In this document: in pieces, positions 24,016 to 31,175 of the stretch
Position numbering within the stretch: the stretch's first letter is position 1
Layout of the letters: every line of letters starts with the position of its first letter
Origin: Streptomyces phaeolivaceus
Lineage (GTDB): Bacteria; Actinomycetota; Actinomycetes; Streptomycetales; Streptomycetaceae
Length of the DNA: 64,000 nucleotides
Assembly: GCF_009184865.1 (NCBI RefSeq)
Contig: NZ_CP045096.1
Coordinates: 7,192,001 to 7,256,000, forward strand
Direction: 5' to 3'
Made by a program: the position numbers and the translations under genes
Notes under the pieces: model-generated
Database searches by the model: none
Told to the model about the DNA's origin: nothing
What the model saw: the letters and a program-made list of their open reading frames with translations, nothing else

Positions 24016-25257
24016 GTGGCAGCGGAGATTGTCAATCCTCGCACCGACAGCGGCGACGGCAGTACCGGTCAGGAAGGGGGCGGGGAGCCCCTCAATTCCC
24101 TGGACTCCTTCGACCCCGCCTTCGCCCTGCACCGCGGCGGCAAGATGGCTGTGCAGGCCACCGTGCCGATCCGTGACAAGGACGACCTGTCCCTCGCCTA
24201 CACGCCCGGTGTCGCGCGGGTGTGCACCGCCATCGCCGAGCAGCCCGACCTGGTCAACGACTACACCTGGAAGTCGTCGGTCGTCGCCGTCGTGACGGAC
24301 GGTACGGCGGTCCTCGGACTCGGTGACATCGGCCCCGAGGCCTCGCTCCCCGTGATGGAGGGCAAGGCGATCCTCTTCAAGCAGTTCGGCGGCGTCGACG
24401 CGGTCCCGATCGCGCTCGCCTGCACGGACGTCGAGGAGATCATCGAGACCGTGGTCCGCCTCGCGCCCTCCTTCGGCGGCGTGAACCTGGAGGACATCTC
24501 GGCGCCCCGCTGCTTCGAGATCGAGAAGCGGCTGCAGGACGCGCTCGACATCCCGGTCTTCCACGACGACCAGCACGGTACGGCGGTCGTGACGCTGGCG
24601 GCGCTGCGGAACGCGGCGAAGCTGACCGGGCGCGGGCTGGGCGATCTGCGGGCCGTGATCTCCGGCGCGGGCGCGGCGGGTGTCGCCATCGCCAAGATGC
24701 TCCTGGAGGCCGGTCTCGGCGATGTCGCGGTCACCGACCGCAAGGGCATCGTCTCCGCGGACCGCCAGGACCTCACGCCGGTCAAGCGGGAACTCGCCGA
24801 ACTCACCAACCGGGCCGGCCTCTCGGGGTCCCTGGAGGACGCCCTCGCGGGCGCGGACGTCTTCATCGGCGTCTCCGGCGGGACCGTGCCGGAGGAGGCG
24901 GTGGCCTCGATGGCCGAGGGCGCGTTCGTCTTCGCCATGGCCAACCCGAACCCCGAGGTGCACCCGGACGTCGCCCACAAGTACGCGGCCGTCGTCGCCA
25001 CCGGGCGCTCCGACTACCCGAACCAGATCAACAACGTGCTGGCGTTCCCGGGGATCTTCGCCGGTGCGCTTCAGGTGCGGGCCTCTCGGATCACCGAGGG
25101 GATGAAGATCGCGGCGGCGGAGGCGTTGGCGTCCGTCGTCGGGGACGATCTCGCGGCGGACTATGTCATTCCGTCGCCGTTCGACGAGCGGGTCGCTCCG
25201 GCGGTGACCGCGGCGGTCGCTGCCGCGGCTCGGGCCGAGGGTGTGGCTCGGCGCTGA
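24016..25257 (+). CDS. NAD(P)-dependent malic enzyme
   Basis: A 413-residue enzyme that decarboxylates malate to pyruvate. It starts at GTG 24016. Visible signatures are SLAYTPGVARVC with the catalytic Tyr, EGKAILFKQFGGVDAVPI, the metal site VFHDDQHGTA, and the Rossmann loop ISGAGAAGVAIAKML near residue 215. It ends with the typical malic enzyme C-terminus (FAMANPNPEVHPD; YPNQINNVLAFPGIF). The length is that of short bacterial malic enzymes without a phosphotransacetylase domain. Cofactor preference cannot be fixed from the sequence alone. Confidence 0.96.
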   Translation: MAAEIVNPRTDSGDGSTGQEGGGEPLNSLDSFDPAFALHRGGKMAVQATVPIRDKDDLSLAYTPGVARVCTAIAEQPDLVNDYTWKSSVVAVVTDGTAVLGLGDIGPEASLPVMEGKAILFKQFGGVDAVPIALACTDVEEIIETVVRLAPSFGGVNLEDISAPRCFEIEKRLQDALDIPVFHDDQHGTAVVTLAALRNAAKLTGRGLGDLRAVISGAGAAGVAIAKMLLEAGLGDVAVTDRKGIVSADRQDLTPVKRELAELTNRAGLSGSLEDALAGADVFIGVSGGTVPEEAVASMAEGAFVFAMANPNPEVHPDVAHKYAAVVATGRSDYPNQINNVLAFPGIFAGALQVRASRITEGMKIAAAEALASVVGDDLAADYVIPSPFDERVAPAVTAAVAAAARAEGVARR

Positions 25258-25420
25258 TTTCTTCCGGGGTGGCGTGGGGTGAGTTCTCGCCTCCGCCGCC
25301 CCTACCCATTCCCATCCCCAGGGGCTGCGCCCCTTCGACCCCCTTCGTGTCCCTTCGTGGGGCGGTTCGGGGTGGGTGGGTGGGATGAGGGGCGGGGTGG
25401 TTTCGGGCGGGTGGGTGTGT

Positions 25421-25530
25421 GCGGGTCCGGTGGGGCTTCTCGCGCAGTTCCCCGCGCCCCTGAAGGGCCGCAGGCCCTGCTTTGCTTTCAGGGGTGCGGG
25501 GAACTGCGCGACCAGCCCCCACCCACCCGC
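25421..25530. repeat. Dispersed inverted-repeat element, copy A
   Basis: Arms GGTGGGGCTTCTCGCGCAG... (25429-25464) and its near-complement (25487-25523) share the core CGCGCAGTTCCCCGCGCCCC. The element lies 160 bp past the malic enzyme stop and forms a long hairpin, with a shorter internal stem around 25465-25478. The rest of the 378-bp spacer is low-complexity GGGTGG-type sequence with no gene. Confidence 0.9.
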
Positions 25531-25635
25531 ACCCCGCAACGAACCCGCCCCCCCCGAGTCAGCACACGCCGACGGGACGCGTGTCACATCGGGGTTCGGT
25601 TCCATCGGTACCGGCGTCGCCCTATGGTCAGGCCC

Positions 25636-26601
25636 ATGTTCGCCGCCTATGCCGCCCGCATCGACCGTGACCGACCGCTCGACGGACTGGAGTTGGGCGA
25701 CCGCCCGGCACCGGAGCCGAGGCCCGGGTGGACCACCGTGAAGGTGAAGGCCGCCTCGCTGAACCACCACGACCTCTGGTCCCTGCGTGGCGTCGGCCTC
25801 GCGGAGGACAAGCTGCCGATGATCCTCGGCTGTGACGCCGCCGGTGTCGACGAGGACGGCAACGAGGTCGTCCTGCACTCGGTGATCGGCCAGACCGGCC
25901 ACGGCGTCGGCCCGAAAGAACCCCGCTCGATCCTCACCGAGCGCTACCAGGGCACCTTCGCCGAACTCGTCTCCGTCCCCACCTGGAACGTCCTCCCCAA
26001 GCCTGCCGAACTCTCCTTCGAAGAGGCGGCCTGTCTGCCCACCGCCTGGCTCACGGCCTACCGCATGCTCTTCACCAACGCCGGCGTACGCCCCGGTGAC
26101 TCCGTCCTCGTCCAGGGCGCCGGCGGCGGTGTCGCCACCGCCGCGATCGTGCTGGGCAAGGCGGCCGGCCTGCGGGTGTTCGCCACCAGCCGGGACGAGG
26201 CCAAGCGCAAGCGGGCCCTGGAGCTGGGCGCGGTGGAGGCGCTGGAGTCGGGGGCGCGGCTGCCGCAGCGCGTGGACGCGGTCATCGAGACCGTCGGCGC
26301 CGCCACCTGGTCCCACTCGGTGAAATCGCTGCGCCCCGGCGGCACCCTCGTCATCTCGGGCGCGACCAGCGGCGACCGCCCCTCCCACGCCGAGCTGACC
26401 CGTATCTTCTTCCTCGAACTCAAGGTCGTCGGCTCGACCATGGGCACCAAGGACGAGCTGGAGGACCTCCTCTCCTTCTGTGCCGCGACCGGTATCCGCC
26501 CCGTCATCGACGAGGTGCTGCCCCTGGACCGCGCCCGCGAGGGCTTCCAACGCCTCGCGGCGGGCGACCAGTTCGGCAAGATCGTGCTCACCAATCCCTG
26601 A
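25636..26601 (+). CDS. Zinc-binding dehydrogenase / quinone-oxidoreductase-like MDR protein
   Basis: About 321 residues from ATG 25636. The N-terminal GroES-like domain has VKVKAASLNHHDLWSLRGVG and MILGCDAAGVDEDG. The Rossmann domain has VLVQGAGGGVATAAI near residue 160. The pattern matches the medium-chain dehydrogenase/reductase family; the structural zinc cysteines are absent, so a zinc-independent quinone reductase-like function is as likely as alcohol dehydrogenase. The gene starts about 105 bp beyond repeat copy A and stands alone. Confidence 0.85.
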   Translation: MFAAYAARIDRDRPLDGLELGDRPAPEPRPGWTTVKVKAASLNHHDLWSLRGVGLAEDKLPMILGCDAAGVDEDGNEVVLHSVIGQTGHGVGPKEPRSILTERYQGTFAELVSVPTWNVLPKPAELSFEEAACLPTAWLTAYRMLFTNAGVRPGDSVLVQGAGGGVATAAIVLGKAAGLRVFATSRDEAKRKRALELGAVEALESGARLPQRVDAVIETVGAATWSHSVKSLRPGGTLVISGATSGDRPSHAELTRIFFLELKVVGSTMGTKDELEDLLSFCAATGIRPVIDEVLPLDRAREGFQRLAAGDQFGKIVLTNP

Positions 26602-26611
26602 CGGTCTCTTC

Positions 26612-26659
26612 GACATGACGACGGCCGGTCCGGTTCTCCGGGCCGGCCGTCGTCATGTC
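26612..26659 (+). terminator. Strong terminator hairpin after the dehydrogenase gene
   Basis: Perfect 17-bp outer arms (GACATGACGACGGCCGG, 26612-26628; complement 26643-26659) plus an inner stem that closes on the loop TTCT, giving roughly 22 base pairs. It begins 10 bp after the stop codon, and its last three bases are the first bases of the palindrome that follows. Confidence 0.9.
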
Positions 26660-26700
26660 AACTTGGGTTGACGCGGCCCGGGGTGTCAACATAGGTTGAC
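26657..26700 (+). promoter_or_regulatory. Doubled GTCAAC-N4-GTTGAC operator with leaderless promoter
   Basis: Two palindromes of identical design, 26657-26672 and 26685-26700, both GTCAAC-N4-GTTGAC, start 28 bp apart. TTGACG in the first (26668-26673) can act as a -35 and TAGGTT in the second (26692-26697) as a -10, with an 18-bp gap. That would put the transcript start at or near the ATG at 26704, so the mRNA is probably leaderless. A protein bound here would block the promoter. Confidence 0.7.
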
Positions 26701-26703
26701 GTC

Positions 26704-26913
26704 ATGACCGAAGCAACGGAACTCGCCGAGCGCGCGGGCGATCGCGACCCCCGAGTCGGACTGCGGGCCGTCGCCGCGCTGCGCAGGCTGCTGGAGCAAC
26801 TGGAGTCGGTGCAGGTGCGCAGCGCGCGCAATCAAGGCTGGTCGTGGCAGGAGATCGCCGCGGAACTCGGCGTCAGCAGGCAGGCCGTGCACAAGAAGTA
26901 CGGGAGGCATTGA
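26704..26913 (+). CDS. Small HTH protein, probable autoregulator of the Clp-repeat operon
   Basis: A 69-residue protein. The N-terminal half is a charged helix (GLRAVAALRRLLEQLESVQVRSARNQG). The C-terminal half is a helix-turn-helix, SWQEIAAELGVSRQAVHKKYG. It follows the doubled palindrome by 3 bp with no ribosome binding site, consistent with leaderless translation. Its stop overlaps the next start (TGATG), so the two proteins are coupled. It probably binds the palindromes and senses or follows the state of its Clp-like partner; that role is inferred. Confidence 0.85.
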   Translation: MTEATELAERAGDRDPRVGLRAVAALRRLLEQLESVQVRSARNQGWSWQEIAAELGVSRQAVHKKYGRH

Positions 26914-27497
26914 TGTTCGAACGGTTCACGAAAGACGCCCGTGCGGTGGTTCTGGGAGCGGTGGAGCACGCGGAACACGCCCAGGCGAGAGAGGTGACGG
27001 AGGAGCACCTGCTGCTCTCCCTGTTGGAGCGGAAGGCCGGCCGCGCCTCGTTCGCCCTGGCCGCGCTGGGGCTCGCCGAGGCCGACCGCCGCGCCTCCGT
27101 GCGGCGGGGGCTCGCCGAGGCCCGCCGCCGGGGTGGGCTCTCCCGCGCCGACGCGGACGCGCTGTCCGGTCTCGGTATCGACCTCTCCGAGATCGTCTCC
27201 CGTGTCGAAGAGGCCCATGGGGCGGGGGCGTTGGAGTCGGGCGGGAAGGGGGTCGCCCGGAGTGCTCTCGGGCGCCTCTCCGGGCACCGGCCCTTCACCC
27301 GTGACGCCAAGGACGTCCTCACCCGCTCCCTCCGCGCCGCCCACGCCCACCGCGACGGCCACATCGGCGACGAGCACCTCCTTCTCGCCCTCACCACCCG
27401 CCCCGGCGTACCGGCCGAGATCCTCGCGGACCATGGGGTGACCCATGAGGCGCTGGAACGGGTTCTTTACGGCGCCGGGGAGGCCAAGGCGGGGTGA
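26913..27497 (+). CDS. Clp N-terminal repeat domain protein without ATPase domain
   Basis: A 194-residue protein with two ClpA/ClpC N-domain repeats: MFERFTKDARAVVLGAVEHAEHAQAREVTEEHLLLSLLE (residues 1-40) and RPFTRDAKDVLTRSLRAAHAHRDGHIGDEHLLLALTT (about 128-165). There is no AAA+ module, so it cannot unfold substrates itself. Such free N-domains may act as adaptors or decoys for ClpC or as ligand sensors. Translation is coupled to the small HTH protein upstream. Confidence 0.88.
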   Translation: MFERFTKDARAVVLGAVEHAEHAQAREVTEEHLLLSLLERKAGRASFALAALGLAEADRRASVRRGLAEARRRGGLSRADADALSGLGIDLSEIVSRVEEAHGAGALESGGKGVARSALGRLSGHRPFTRDAKDVLTRSLRAAHAHRDGHIGDEHLLLALTTRPGVPAEILADHGVTHEALERVLYGAGEAKAG

Positions 27498-27564
27498 GTG
27501 GGCGCCCTTGAAGCGGGGGCAGGGGCTGCGCCCCTGGCCCCCTTTCCTGCCTATCCCTTATCCC

Positions 27565-28740
27565 TTATCCCTTCGGGGTCCTCAGTACCGCTCCGATGTG
27601 TGCCGCCGCCGTCGACAGATGGCGGCGGGTGTCTCGGAGTTGGTCCTCGGTGACGCCGTGGTCGCGGGCGGCGTCGCGGATGTCGTCGCGGAAGCGGTCC
27701 AGGAGGCGGTCCAGGTCGCGGGCAGGGTCGCCCGTGGGGGTCTCGTGGACCCAGGCGGGCTCGTAGTCGGCCGGGAAGTCCTCGGGGGTCGTCGAGTACT
27801 CGGGCTCCCCGAAGCCGGTCCGAGCGCCTGCCCCGCCCCCGGTGCCGGCACCTGCCGAGGCCCCAGCTCCAGCCCCCGCTCCAGCCCCCGCTCCAGCCCC
27901 TGTACCTGTGCCTGAACTCGTATCCGTCGCTGTCCCCCTCTCCGCCCCCGTCCGCCCGAAGCCGAAGTCCTTGCCGAACTCCTTTCCGAAGTCCCTGCCG
28001 AACTCGCCGAACTCCTTGGCCAGTTCGGTCAGGCCCTCGCGTACCCCCGTCGGCCAGTCGCCCCGGGTGAAGTGGTCCTGGACGTGGTCCTGGACCCGCT
28101 TGGCGATGCGCTGCAGCTCCTCCTGGGCCTGGGTGCGGGCGTGCTCCTGGGCCTCCTTGGCCTGGCGGCGGGCGCGCTGGGCCTCCTCGCGGGCGCGTCG
28201 GCTCTCGTCCTTCGCGCGGCGCGCCTGCTCCTTCCACTCCTGCTTGACGCGGCGCATCTCCTCCTTCGCGGCGCGCCAGGACTCGTGGTCGGCGTACGCC
28301 CCGAACTCCCCGAGCGGGCCCTGCTCCCCCTCGCCCGCCCCACCGCCGCCCTTGCGTGCCTCGGAGGCCGCCGCCCGCATCTCGCGGCGCAGATCGCCCG
28401 CGGCGCCCCGTACATCGGCCCGGATCTCGGCGGCCAGCTCCGCCACCGACTCACGGATCTCCAGCTCAAGGTCGGCCAGCTCGCCGCTGCGGTCGGCCAG
28501 TTCGGCGCGGCCCGCGTCGGTGATCGCGTACACCTTTCGGCCGCCCTCGGTGGTGTGGGTGACCAGGCCCTCGGCCTCCAGCTTGGCCAGGCGGGGGTAG
28601 ACGGTGCCGGCCGAGGGCGCGTACAGGCCCTGGAAGCGCTCTTCCAGCAGCCGGATCACCTCGTAGCCATGGCGAGGTGCCTCGTCCAGCAGCTTCAGCA
28701 GATACAGCCGCAGGCGTCCGTGGGCGAAGACGGGAGGCAT
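27565..28740 (-). CDS. PadR family transcriptional regulator with long coiled-coil C-terminus
   Basis: About 391 residues. Residues 1 to about 85 form the PadR winged helix (YLLKLLDEAPRHGYEVIRLLEERF; YAPSAGTVYPRLAKLEAEGLV). A very long charged helical region follows at about 90-260 (EMRRVKQEWKEQARRAKDES; EEAQRARRQAKEAQEHA), likely coiled coil. Next is a Gly-Ala low-complexity run near 275-310 and a conserved C-terminal end. Ordinary PadR proteins are about half this length. It follows the DUF4097 gene with 1 bp between stop and start, so the two are coupled. The upstream AT-rich palindrome is a candidate operator. Confidence 0.88.
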   Translation of the reverse strand: MPPVFAHGRLRLYLLKLLDEAPRHGYEVIRLLEERFQGLYAPSAGTVYPRLAKLEAEGLVTHTTEGGRKVYAITDAGRAELADRSGELADLELEIRESVAELAAEIRADVRGAAGDLRREMRAAASEARKGGGGAGEGEQGPLGEFGAYADHESWRAAKEEMRRVKQEWKEQARRAKDESRRAREEAQRARRQAKEAQEHARTQAQEELQRIAKRVQDHVQDHFTRGDWPTGVREGLTELAKEFGEFGRDFGKEFGKDFGFGRTGAERGTATDTSSGTGTGAGAGAGAGAGAGASAGAGTGGGAGARTGFGEPEYSTTPEDFPADYEPAWVHETPTGDPARDLDRLLDRFRDDIRDAARDHGVTEDQLRDTRRHLSTAAAHIGAVLRTPKG

Positions 28741-28741
28741 G

Positions 28742-29866
28742 TCAGAGCACCTTCTTGTCGGTCGTGCGGTCGGTCGCGGCCTCGGCCCGGCCGGCGGTCC
28801 CGGTGACGTTCGATCCGTTGCCCGGGTCGTCGCCCGGGGCGTCGACCGGGCCGTTGCCCGGTTCGTCGCGCGAGGCCTTGGTCGGGTCGGGGCTCGGACC
28901 GTCGGACGCATTGTCGGTCACGTCTCCGGGCCGGGTGATAGGCGGGGTGTCGGGCTCGCCGTCCGGTTCGGTCGCGCCCGGAGTCCGCAGTGTCCCCGGT
29001 GCCCCGCTCTCCCGTGTGCCCGTGCTCGGCGCGGCCTCCTCGCTCCACGGTGTGTCCTCCGCCGGGGGTCTGCGGAGGAGGGCGATGGAGCCGGAGACGG
29101 TGGTGGCCTTGAGGCGGCCGTCGCCCGTGCCGAGGCGGCCGGTGATCTTGTGGGCGCCCCAGGGGCCGCTGACCCGGAGGTTCTCGAAGGCGTTGGAGAT
29201 GGTGCCGCTGGCGGTGTTGGCCTCGACCTCGGCGTCGGTCGGGTGCGGGAGACGGATGGCGATCTCGCCGGAGACGCTGGTCAGACCGATGTCGGTGGGG
29301 CCGCCCGTGGGGTCGAGGTCGAGGATGACGGAGCCGCTCACCGAGTCGGCCTTCACGGTGGAGCAGGAGCCCTCCATGACGGTCAGATCACCGGAGACGG
29401 AGCTGAGCCGGAGATCGCCCGTGAGGGCCTGCGCCTCCACGTTCCCCGACACCGTCGTGGCGCGCACCGGGCCCGACAGGCCGACCAGGGTGGTGTCGCC
29501 GGAGATGCCCTTCAGCTCCGTACGCCCGTGCAGTCCGGACACGACGGCGGTGGCGCCGACCACTCCCACCTCGACCCGCGTGCCCGTCGGGACGGCGAGC
29601 GACACCAGGACGCTGCGACGCCAGCCCTTGCGGTCGAGCCATTTCAGGAAGCCCTTCCACGGCAGATCGTCGTAGGCCACGGTCAGGGTGCCGTCCTTGT
29701 GCGTCACCGTCAGGGGCGGGCCCTCGACGTCGGACACCTCCAGACGGGGGGAAGCCTCGTCGGTGCCGACCACGTTCACCGTGCCGTTGACGACCCGCAC
29801 ATGCAGTGCCGTCACCGGTTTGTCGAACGTGAGCTTCCGCGGCTCGGCGACGGACCACTCGGACAT
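28742..29866 (-). CDS. DUF4097 family beta-strand repeat protein
   Basis: About 374 residues. Residues 1 to about 260 form a repeating beta-strand pattern typical of DUF4097 (bactofilin-like right-handed helix), seen as recurring SGxV/T units: LSGPVRATTVSGNVEAQ, LRLSSVSGDLTVMEG, LTSVSGEIAIRLP. The C-terminal 110 residues are disordered, rich in Pro, Asp, Gly, Thr. No signal peptide or membrane span is visible. It is the first gene of a two-gene operon with the PadR regulator, a pairing that is common and suggests a signal-sensing or envelope-stress role. ATG 29866 has GAGGAGG upstream. Confidence 0.87.
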   Translation of the reverse strand: MSEWSVAEPRKLTFDKPVTALHVRVVNGTVNVVGTDEASPRLEVSDVEGPPLTVTHKDGTLTVAYDDLPWKGFLKWLDRKGWRRSVLVSLAVPTGTRVEVGVVGATAVVSGLHGRTELKGISGDTTLVGLSGPVRATTVSGNVEAQALTGDLRLSSVSGDLTVMEGSCSTVKADSVSGSVILDLDPTGGPTDIGLTSVSGEIAIRLPHPTDAEVEANTASGTISNAFENLRVSGPWGAHKITGRLGTGDGRLKATTVSGSIALLRRPPAEDTPWSEEAAPSTGTRESGAPGTLRTPGATEPDGEPDTPPITRPGDVTDNASDGPSPDPTKASRDEPGNGPVDAPGDDPGNGSNVTGTAGRAEAATDRTTDKKVL

Positions 29867-29901
29867 GTGCCGACCTCCTCCAGCAAACACACAACACGCA
29901 C

Positions 29902-29934
29902 TATCGCGTCTTTCCCGATTCACGATATATCGCG
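29902..29934. promoter_or_regulatory. AT-rich palindrome upstream of DUF4097-PadR operon
   Basis: The palindrome CGATATATCG at 29923-29932 and two copies of TATCGCG (29902-29908, 29928-29934) lie 36-68 bp upstream of the DUF4097 start. Such AT-rich palindromes are typical PadR binding sites, so autoregulation by the operon's own PadR protein is likely, but unproven. Confidence 0.6.
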
Positions 29935-30009
29935 GTCATGGAAAGTCAATACACCCGTTCTGGTGATCCCGCAGGGATGTATGCGGGCAAATCGCCCTAG
30001 CGTGGGGGC

Positions 30010-30861
30010 ATGTCGACGGAACGCTCCCAGGGATCGCGTCCCCCGCGACCCACCCCCGCCCCCGGCGCGCTGCTGCTCTGCCGGGCGGATCCCGACTCCG
30101 TCGCCCCCGTCGCCCAACTGCTCCGGGAGCGGATGCTGCTCACCCCGGCGGGCCGGGAGTGGACCGCGCTCGTGCCCGAGGGGAAGCCCTGGCTGCTGGG
30201 CGGGGAGCCGGTCGACCGCGTGCTCACCGGCTGGGCGACCGCCCTGGCCGTCGGCGTCCCCTGGCCGGTGCTCGCCCTCTGGTGGGACGCCGACCGCGGC
30301 GGTTTCACCCTCGCCGCGGGCTTCCGCCGCACCGTCGGCTACGTCTGGCTGGCGAACGGCACCCCGGTCGGCGAGGACGAGGCGATGCGTACCTTCGCCG
30401 CCCGGCTGGGCCTGGACCCGGTGCTCGACACACAGTCCCTGGACGACCTCACGAAACCCGACCCGGCGGCGGACGTCCGCGCCCGGCTGCTGGGCCTCCT
30501 CGCCGTCCTCACCCGTGCCGGAGTGGCGCTCCCCGCCGGTCTCACCCCCGGCGAACCCGCGGACCGGCTCCGGGAGGTCGCCCGTGTCCAGCCGGGAGTC
30601 CAGCGCATCGAGTGGACCGGCTGGCGCGGGGCGGTCCGCACCGAACTCGACGCCCTCGAACGCGGCCGTCTGGGCCCCTGGCTCCCCTGGGCCGGCACCC
30701 CCAGGGCCCGCGCCCTCGCCACCGCCCAACTCCTCGCGGGCCTCCCGCTCACCGGCTGGGGCCTGCACCGCCGCAGTCCCGGCTGGCTGGCCGCCGGCGG
30801 TCTCCTGATCGCCCACGGCACCCTCGGCCTGCTCTACGACTTGGCCCACCCACGCGACTGA
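30010..30861 (+). CDS. Conserved hypothetical protein
   Basis: A 283-residue protein without a family I recognise. It has a Pro-rich start and a mixed alpha/beta body (LLLCRADPDSVAPVAQLLRERM; WWDADRGGFTLAAGFRRTVGYVWLANG). The C-terminal part has two hydrophobic segments near residues 238-280 (ATAQLLAGLPLTGWGL; AAGGLLIAHGTLGLLYDL), perhaps membrane-associated. The ATG has a G-rich site upstream. It is divergent from the DUF4097 operon. Confidence 0.65.
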   Translation: MSTERSQGSRPPRPTPAPGALLLCRADPDSVAPVAQLLRERMLLTPAGREWTALVPEGKPWLLGGEPVDRVLTGWATALAVGVPWPVLALWWDADRGGFTLAAGFRRTVGYVWLANGTPVGEDEAMRTFAARLGLDPVLDTQSLDDLTKPDPAADVRARLLGLLAVLTRAGVALPAGLTPGEPADRLREVARVQPGVQRIEWTGWRGAVRTELDALERGRLGPWLPWAGTPRARALATAQLLAGLPLTGWGLHRRSPGWLAAGGLLIAHGTLGLLYDLAHPRD

Positions 30862-30897
30862 CCGGCGGCCCGGAGACCGACCGACCCCGACGGCCGG

Positions 30898-31080
30898 CTA
30901 CTCGTCCTCGTCCTCGTCGTCCAGCCGCGCCAGCCACGTGGCCAGCCGCTCCACCGGCACCTCGAAGTCCGGGTTCAGATCCACGAACGTCCGCAGCTGC
31001 TCGGCCAGCCACTCGAAGGTGACCTCCTCCTCGCCACGCCGCTTCTCCAGTTCCTCGATGCCACGGTCCGTGAAGTACAT
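30898..31080 (-). CDS. Small acidic protein, DUF6104 family
   Basis: A 60-residue protein: MYFTDRGIEELEKRRGEEEVTFEWLAEQLRTFVDLNPDFE..., ending in a run of Asp/Glu. It matches the short acidic DUF6104 proteins found next to the 2-oxoglutarate dehydrogenase gene in Streptomyces. It lies downstream of kgd on the same strand, past a strong hairpin. Function unknown. Confidence 0.8.
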   Translation of the reverse strand: MYFTDRGIEELEKRRGEEEVTFEWLAEQLRTFVDLNPDFEVPVERLATWLARLDDEDEDE

Positions 31081-31114
31081 GGGTCAAGGATAAGTGCGCC
31101 GAAACGCCGAAACG

Positions 31115-31152
31115 GCCGGGCCGCACCCCCTGGAGAGGGGGTGCGGCCCGGC
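31115..31152 (-). terminator. kgd terminator hairpin
   Basis: 16-bp arms (31115-31130, 31137-31152; left arm begins GCCGGGCCGCACCCCC) plus a T-A pair, closing on a GGAG loop. It lies 24 bp past the kgd stop codon in the direction of transcription, before the DUF6104 gene. Confidence 0.88.
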
Positions 31153-31175
31153 CCGCGTACGGTCTTCGCGCGCTG

